From Candidatus Eiseniibacteriota bacterium (GTDB lineage: Bacteria > Eisenbacteria > RBG-16-71-46 > CAIMUX01 > VGJL01), in the NCBI GenBank assembly GCA_014729455.1, contig WJJW01000324.1:1-7448 (forward strand): 7,448 nt of DNA, given 5' to 3'. The stretch's first letter is position 1, and each line of letters opens with the position of its first letter. The notes beneath the pieces were generated by a model. That model did no database searches. It was not told the DNA's origin and saw nothing but the letters and a program-made list of their open reading frames with translations. A program made the position numbers and the translations under genes. Below are positions 4,306 through 7,448 of the stretch, piece by piece.

Positions 4306-7300
4306 ATGCCGACCGCGGACGCCCGGACCGACCTCTCGATCCAGAAGACGATTCTCGAGAGGTTCACGACCTGGCCCGCCATAGCGGAGGTCCTCGCAGA
4401 TCTTCGGGGCGGGGCAGAACGCGTTCGCCTGCGCGGCTTGACCGGATCGACCCGCTCGCTGCTGGCCGCCGCGCTCGCCCGTGAGCGCAGCGCGCCGATC
4501 CTCCTGATCACGCCGGAGACCAACGCGGCCGAGGAGATCCGCGAGGATCTCGAGTTCCTTCTGGGCCGGCGGGCAGCGGTCCACCTGCCCGAGACCGGCC
4601 ACGCGCCGTACGAGGTCCACCATCTGCTCGATCCGGTCGCGCCGGTCCGCGCGGAAATCCTGAGCGCGCTCGCCCTCGGACCGACCCGGGCGCTCCCGCT
4701 CTACCAGGACCTGCGGGTCGTCGTGACCACGCCGTCGGCGTGGATGCACCGCGTGCCGTCGCCGGAACGGCTGCGCGCGATGATCCGGATCCTCCGCGTG
4801 TGCGAAGAGATCGACCCCGACCGCCTCGCCGACGACCTGATCGCCGCCGGCTACGAGTTGAACCCGCAGGTCGGCGAGTACGGCGACGCCAGCCGCCGCG
4901 GCGGGATCCTCGACGTCTTCTCCCAGCGATCGGTCTCCACCTTGCAAGAGATGGCGATTCTCCCAACCCGCATGCTGGTCCCCACCGCCGAGGAGAGAGC
5001 GGCCGCCGCCGAGCGGATCCGCGATGCCGGCGGGGACGACGAGCTGGTGGAGCTGGTCCGCGACGAGCCGGTCTTCGACGGCGCGGAGTGGCTGGCCGGC
5101 TTCTATGGGATCCCGCTGGTCCCGCCGAACGCCTATCTCGGCGAGTCCCCCCGGATCGTCGTCGACCAGCCCGCGGCCGTCGAGAGCGCCTCCGAGGGCT
5201 GGGACGAGGCGGCCGGTGCCGGCGCCGACGCCGCCTCCAAGGAGGAGCGGATCGTCTCGCCTCCGGCCGAGATCTTCGCGCCGCTGTTCCCCGACGACCC
5301 CTTCGTCCGGATCGACCTCGGGGGGACCGACGAGATCGTCGCCGGCGAGACGCGGGCCCTGGCGACGCGGCCGGCGGAGCGCTTCGGCCGGAACCTCGAT
5401 CTGACCCGCACCTACCTCCTCCGCCTGCGCGAGACCTGTCCGGAGATCCACATCCTCTGCGACACCGAAGCGCATCGGGAGCGGCTCTCCGACCTGCTCC
5501 ACCCGGTCCCCGCGCGGTTCCACGTGGGCAACCTCGCCGCCGGGTTCGAGATCCCCGAGATCGGACTGGCGGTCCTGACCGACCACGAGATCTTCGCCCG
5601 CACCCGCCACCGGACGGTCGGCCGCCGCTTCAGCCGCGGCATCTCGCTGAAAGAGCTGCTCGCGATGGGACCGGGCGACTTCGTCGTCCACATCGATCAT
5701 GGGATCGGAATCTACCGCGGCATGTCGCGGCTCCTGGTCAACGGCCAGGAGACCGACTGCATGACCCTCGAGTACGCGGGCGGGGACAAGTTGTACATTC
5801 CGGTCGACCAGCTCAACCTGGTGCAACGCTACTCGGCCGAGGAGGGGCACCGGCCTGCGCTGAATCGTCTCGGCAGCCCGAGCTGGGCGCGTACGAAGGC
5901 GAAGATCAAGAAGCGGATCCGCGACATGGCCGAGGAGCTGCTGCGGACCGCGGCGGTCCGCAAGGCACGCCCCGGCCACCGGTTCGGACCCGACACCGAC
6001 GCCCAGTCGGCGCTCGAATTGGCCTTCCCGTACGAGGAGACCACCGACCAGCTCACGGCGATCTCCGAGGTCAAGGGCGACATGGAATCCGACGCACCGA
6101 TGGATCGGCTCGTCTGCGGCGACGTCGGCTACGGAAAGACCGAGGTAGCGATCCGCGCCGCCTTCAAGGCGGTGATGGGCGAGAAGCAGGTCGCGGTCCT
6201 GGTCCCCACGACGCTGCTCGCCGAGCAGCACTACGACACGTTCCGCGAGCGCCTGGAGGACTTCCCGATCCGTGTGGAGATGCTCTCGCGCTTCCGTTCT
6301 CCCGCCGAGCAGAAGGTGGTGATCCGCGATCTGAAGGAAGGGAAGGTCGACGTCGTCATCGGTACCCACCGGCTGGTCAGCAAGGACGTCGGCTTCCGCG
6401 ACCTCGGCTTCCTGATCATCGACGAGGAGCACCGCTTCGGCGTGGCGCACAAGGAGAAGCTGAAGAAGATCCGCGAGACGGTCGACGTCCTGAGCCTGAC
6501 GGCCACCCCGATCCCCCGGACCTTGCACATGGCGCTTTCGGGCGGCCGCGACATGACGACGATCAACACGCCGCCGCGGGACCGGCGTCCGATCCAGACC
6601 GAGATCGTCGAGTTCCGCGACGACGTCATCGCCCACGCGCTCATGCGCGAGGCGGATCGCGGCGGCCAGGCGTTCTTCGTGCACAACCGGATCGAGTCGA
6701 TCGACGCGATGGCGAACTACCTCGCCGGCCTCGTGCCGCACCTCCGCCTCGCCATCGCCCACGGCGCGATGCGGGAACACCATCTCGAGAAGGTGATGCG
6801 GGCGTTCCTGGAGCGCGAGTACGACGTGCTCGTCTCCACGACGATCATCGAGTCCGGGCTCGACTTCCCCAACGTCAACACGATCCTGATCAACCGGGGC
6901 GACACCTTCGGCCTCGCGCAGCTCTACCAGCTCCGCGGCCGGGTCGGCCGCTCGGCCCGCAAGGCGTACGCCTATCTCCTCGTCCCGCCGTACCGCTCGA
7001 TCACCGAGACGGCCCAGAAGCGGCTGAAGGCGATCGAGGAGTTCGGCGATCTCGGCTCCGGCTTCCAGCTCGCGATGCGCGACCTCGAGATCCGCGGAGC
7101 GGGCAACCTTCTCGGCGCCGAGCAGCACGGCTTCATCCTGAACGTCGGCTTCGACCTGTACTGCCGGCTGCTCGACGAGACGGTTCGGGAACTGAAGGGG
7201 ATCGCGCCCGAGCGGAAGACCGACGCCCGCGTGGTGACGGACATCGAGGCTTACCTGCCCGACGAGTACGTTCCCGACAACCGCGAGAAGATGACCTTGT

Positions 7301-7448
7301 ACAAATCGATCGCCGACACGCAGGACTTGGACGCGCTCTCCGCCCTCGAGGAGGAGATCCGCGACCGGTTCGGGATGCTCCCCGATCCCGGCCGGCACCT
7401 CCTCGATCTGCGACGCATCCGCCTGCTCGCCGGCGAGGCGGAGATCGA
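4306..7448 (+). CDS. mfd: Transcription-repair coupling factor Mfd (3' end beyond window)
   Basis: An ATP-driven translocase that removes RNA polymerase stalled at DNA damage and recruits UvrA for nucleotide excision repair. The 1047 visible residues cover nearly all domains. The UvrB-like module (~1-300) includes LRGLTGSTRSLL, PYEVHHLLDP and GEYGDASRRGGILDVF. The RNA-polymerase-interacting domain (~456-515) has GDFVVHIDHGIGIYRG and GDKLYIPVDQLNLV. The RecG-like motor shows Walker A GYGKT (608-612), DEEH (706-709), TATPIPRT (732-739) and motif VI QLRGRVGRS (875-883). The translocation (TRG) segment ends with EIRGAGNLLGAEQHG (928-942). The C-terminal D7 domain begins near 978 and is cut off, with about 80 residues missing. 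Start ATG 4306 has no ribosome-binding site; GTG 4276 is an in-frame alternative but lies upstream of the TACAAT box. Oddly, the usual strand after LDVF, which in E. coli carries UvrA contacts, is absent: Phe205 runs directly into SQRSVSTLQEMAILP. Confidence 0.95.
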   Translation, partial: MPTADARTDLSIQKTILERFTTWPAIAEVLADLRGGAERVRLRGLTGSTRSLLAAALARERSAPILLITPETNAAEEIREDLEFLLGRRAAVHLPETGHAPYEVHHLLDPVAPVRAEILSALALGPTRALPLYQDLRVVVTTPSAWMHRVPSPERLRAMIRILRVCEEIDPDRLADDLIAAGYELNPQVGEYGDASRRGGILDVFSQRSVSTLQEMAILPTRMLVPTAEERAAAAERIRDAGGDDELVELVRDEPVFDGAEWLAGFYGIPLVPPNAYLGESPRIVVDQPAAVESASEGWDEAAGAGADAASKEERIVSPPAEIFAPLFPDDPFVRIDLGGTDEIVAGETRALATRPAERFGRNLDLTRTYLLRLRETCPEIHILCDTEAHRERLSDLLHPVPARFHVGNLAAGFEIPEIGLAVLTDHEIFARTRHRTVGRRFSRGISLKELLAMGPGDFVVHIDHGIGIYRGMSRLLVNGQETDCMTLEYAGGDKLYIPVDQLNLVQRYSAEEGHRPALNRLGSPSWARTKAKIKKRIRDMAEELLRTAAVRKARPGHRFGPDTDAQSALELAFPYEETTDQLTAISEVKGDMESDAPMDRLVCGDVGYGKTEVAIRAAFKAVMGEKQVAVLVPTTLLAEQHYDTFRERLEDFPIRVEMLSRFRSPAEQKVVIRDLKEGKVDVVIGTHRLVSKDVGFRDLGFLIIDEEHRFGVAHKEKLKKIRETVDVLSLTATPIPRTLHMALSGGRDMTTINTPPRDRRPIQTEIVEFRDDVIAHALMREADRGGQAFFVHNRIESIDAMANYLAGLVPHLRLAIAHGAMREHHLEKVMRAFLEREYDVLVSTTIIESGLDFPNVNTILINRGDTFGLAQLYQLRGRVGRSARKAYAYLLVPPYRSITETAQKRLKAIEEFGDLGSGFQLAMRDLEIRGAGNLLGAEQHGFILNVGFDLYCRLLDETVRELKGIAPERKTDARVVTDIEAYLPDEYVPDNREKMTLYKSIADTQDLDALSALEEEIRDRFGMLPDPGRHLLDLRRIRLLAGEAEI

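Noticed and set aside
1768..7398. A 1876-codon open frame on the minus strand
   Set aside because: It runs antisense through the TauE, M48 and mfd genes, is a low-complexity mix of Asp, Glu, Arg, Val and Leu with no recognisable domain, and is what a strong third-position G/C bias produces opposite real genes.

Overview
This is a GC-rich bacterial chromosomal segment holding one leftward gene at the left edge and four rightward genes. The last of these, mfd, runs off the right edge. I see no mobile element, CRISPR array, tRNA or rRNA. Coding density is high, and the G/C bias at third codon positions leaves long open frames in the wrong phases, including one antisense frame of about 5.6 kb. 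The style of the Mfd protein and the mix of families would fit a high-GC lineage such as an FCB-type candidate phylum or a deltaproteobacterium-like group. That placement is a weak inference; nothing here fixes the taxon.

Layout. Positions 21-428 (minus) encode a small XRE/Cro-CI type DNA-binding regulator. A divergent, relatively A/T-rich intergenic region (429-667) contains two dyad sequences next to the regulator start and a stem that would cover the ribosome-binding site of the gene on its other side. Positions 668-2098 (plus) encode a 476-residue multidomain protein: a helical N-terminus, a beta-rich middle, a CxxC/CxxxH zinc-ribbon, and what reads as a compact SUMF1/formylglycine-generating-enzyme-like fold without any cysteine. 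Positions 2095-2865 encode a TauE/SafE-family membrane transporter whose GTG start overlaps the preceding TGA (GTGA), so the two are very likely translationally coupled. Positions 2923-4236 encode a soluble M48-type zinc metallopeptidase with a C-terminal TerB-like region. Positions 4306-7448+ encode the transcription-repair coupling factor Mfd, lacking its last ~80 residues because the window ends.

How the genes may relate. The divergent regulator and the SUMF1-like/TauE pair look like a regulated unit. The peptidase-TerB gene and mfd each have their own TACAAT -10-like hexamer inside an identical 10-base string (TACAATCGCG) shortly before the start, so they may be transcribed separately. 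Mfd is a housekeeping repair gene and need not be functionally linked to the rest.

The three points most worth a second look are: an apparent in-frame loss of about 26 residues in Mfd, exactly over the strand carrying known UvrA-contact residues; the cysteine-free, shortened SUMF1-like domain joined to a zinc ribbon; and the M48 peptidase-TerB fusion.
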